Below, piece after piece: positions 62,700 to 64,000 of a stretch of DNA of 64,000 bases. The position numbers and the translations under genes are program-made. How positions within the stretch are numbered: the stretch's first letter is position 1; every line of letters begins with the position of its first letter. The notes beneath the pieces were generated by a model. It was not told the origin of the DNA and did no database searches. It was given only the letters and a program-made list of their open reading frames with translations. The DNA comes from Amphiura filiformis (taxonomy: Eukaryota; Echinodermata; Ophiuroidea; Amphilepidida; Amphiuridae): positions 33,202,353-33,266,352 of the forward strand of contig NC_092639.1 of the NCBI RefSeq assembly GCF_039555335.1, read 5' to 3'.

Positions 62700-64000
62700 G
62701 TTGGTGGTGCACGGCCTGCTGAAGTCGGAGCTCCTACCCATGGTAAGGGTAGTTTCCGACCTCTTCAGAGTGCTCCCGTTGGTAGCTTCTTTGCACGGTC
62801 CTCCACCGTGGCGCAGAAGCATCCAAAGAGAAAAGGACCCTGCCTTTCCATCGCGTTGAGCGATTGGAGTGGCAGGCCCCTCCCCGGCGCTGAGTGGACA
62901 CCCTATGGGCTAGGCCCATGGAGCTCTCGTTGAGGCTAGCTGTTAGCACCGCTAATAGGCTCACCTCGCGAAGAGCTCAGATGTTGTCTGGCGTGATACG
63001 CTTGACGACATCTGGGTCCCTCTCGGATCCCCTCAGGTAGGTCCCGTGGTCCTCCCGCGTTACACGCAGAGGAAGCGTGCAAGCACGCGGCGTCATAGCT
63101 CTACTGAGCTCGACAGCCCTCGATATCTACCCGTGAGGTTTGCCGGGAATGAGAGTGTAGGCGTCCCTGTGAGGAAGCAGCAGCTGAGCATCCTACTGAA
63201 AGGATCCCTGGTCCTCCTCCATGGACTCCCCCTTAGGGGGTGTCCGGAGGAAGATCAGTGCTGTTGCTCCCCTCGCGGGGCAGCGGGGAAGGAGACTGTA
63301 GTGATGTCACTACGGACTCAGCTTCCGACTCCTTTCCCTCGCCCACAGTATCCGTATCATGCTCCGATGATGACGGTAACTGAGGACGGGCATCTGAAAG
63401 CGGGTAAGAAGGCATAACCACTGTGTGGCTCGCCGACTACCTGCCAGCAGAAGAGGGAGTACTCCCGCAAGACCCTGAGGTATCCGCCATGGCACCACTG
63501 GGTCCGCCTGCTCTCGCAGCCGTCGTCCTAGCGCTAGCAGCACGGGGCCTACCCTGATCAAGATCTGGGTTAGCCCCATGCCGGCTGGCCTGGTCAACAG
63601 CTGATGTTGGTACTGCGTGGCCATCGCTGGCGACACTTGCCACGGTGCTGGGCCGTGGAAGAAACACCCTGCGGCGGGTACCACGGGGCATACCCCGCCG
63701 GCAGCTGACCCTGAAAGGATCCGCCACCAGGGTAACCCCATGGTACTGCAGTACCAGCACCGCCTCCCCTTGTTGCCACAGAGACTGTGGCGACTAAAGC
63801 GGTGCTGCGGCACCGGGCGGTATCAGCGTGGGTACCCGTGAGGGTTCCCAACTGTGGACCGCTGTACCCTCGCCACACTGCGTTCCCTGTTTTGGGGATC
63901 AAGCTGTGTGCTGGCGTGGTACCGCGCTGGTACTAAGCGTAGGTGCCCGTGAGGGCTCCGGCTGTGTACCACTGTACCCATGCCTCACTGCGTTCCCCGC
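62700..64000 (-). pseudogene. DIRS1 Gag-like region, decayed
   Basis: GC-rich, with several overlapping open pieces rich in Arg, Pro and Gly and no conserved domain. A ~121 bp tandem copy is seen at 63820-64000 (shared CCCGTGAGGGNTCC and CACTGCGTTCCC). The position upstream of RT suggests Gag. Confidence 0.5.

Larger units (their letters stand above)
59130..64000 (-). mobile_element. DIRS1-type retrotransposon, decayed, runs off the window
   Basis: GC-rich, unlike its surroundings. Read from high to low coordinates: Gag-like region, RT, RNase H, tyrosine recombinase, internal complementary region (59386-59509) and right inverted repeat (starting at 59130). The protein motifs match DIRS1 elements, but many stops and frameshifts split every domain. 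The left end lies beyond the window. Confidence 0.85.

Overview
This is nuclear DNA of an animal: AT-rich, with short exons bounded by GT/AG splice sites and a very high load of transposable elements. The repertoire suggests a marine invertebrate deuterostome, perhaps an echinoderm or hemichordate. It includes an invertebrate neurotrophin, a Pi-class glutathione S-transferase, an intronless class A GPCR, Ngaro and DIRS1 tyrosine-recombinase retrotransposons, and a scattered TAGGCCTA palindrome. That placement is inference; no species-specific marker was read.

Three host genes are supported. (1) A five-exon neurotrophin precursor on + (5536-13478, 234 aa): signal peptide, pro-region, a Lys-Arg cleavage site and a six-cysteine NGF-type cystine knot. 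A CR1/Jockey-like LINE tail, foldback elements and two pentanucleotide microsatellites sit in or near its introns. (2) A Pi-class GST on - (exons 21514 down to 15476), complete except for its first short coding exon; its second intron holds an RTE-like LINE with a target-site duplication. (3) A single-exon rhodopsin-class GPCR on + (25871-27109).

From 22 to 41 kb, diverged copies of one block (about 22.25-25.8, 29.7-31.76 and 39.87-41.4 kb), each carrying a ~190-225 bp satellite, surround the GPCR. An 8.1 kb Ngaro retrotransposon (31758-39871, coding on -) has split one copy. It encodes Gag, RT/RNase H, a tyrosine recombinase and an SGNH hydrolase, and is bounded by nearly identical split direct repeats. 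Because the paralogous block is unoccupied, the insertion point can be read to the base.

From 47 to 59 kb there are only decayed fragments: an R2/NeSL-like RT, two hAT transposase C-termini, satellites, a tandemly copied unknown gene family with a HIRAN-like motif, and two PIF/Harbinger transposase pieces. From 59130 to the end lies a GC-rich, frameshifted DIRS1-type retrotransposon on -, with its right inverted repeat and internal complementary region preserved.

The first 16 kb and many later gaps hold foldback (MITE-like) elements. Exon borders, element ends and inverted repeats were read by eye; family names come from recognised motifs, not database searches.
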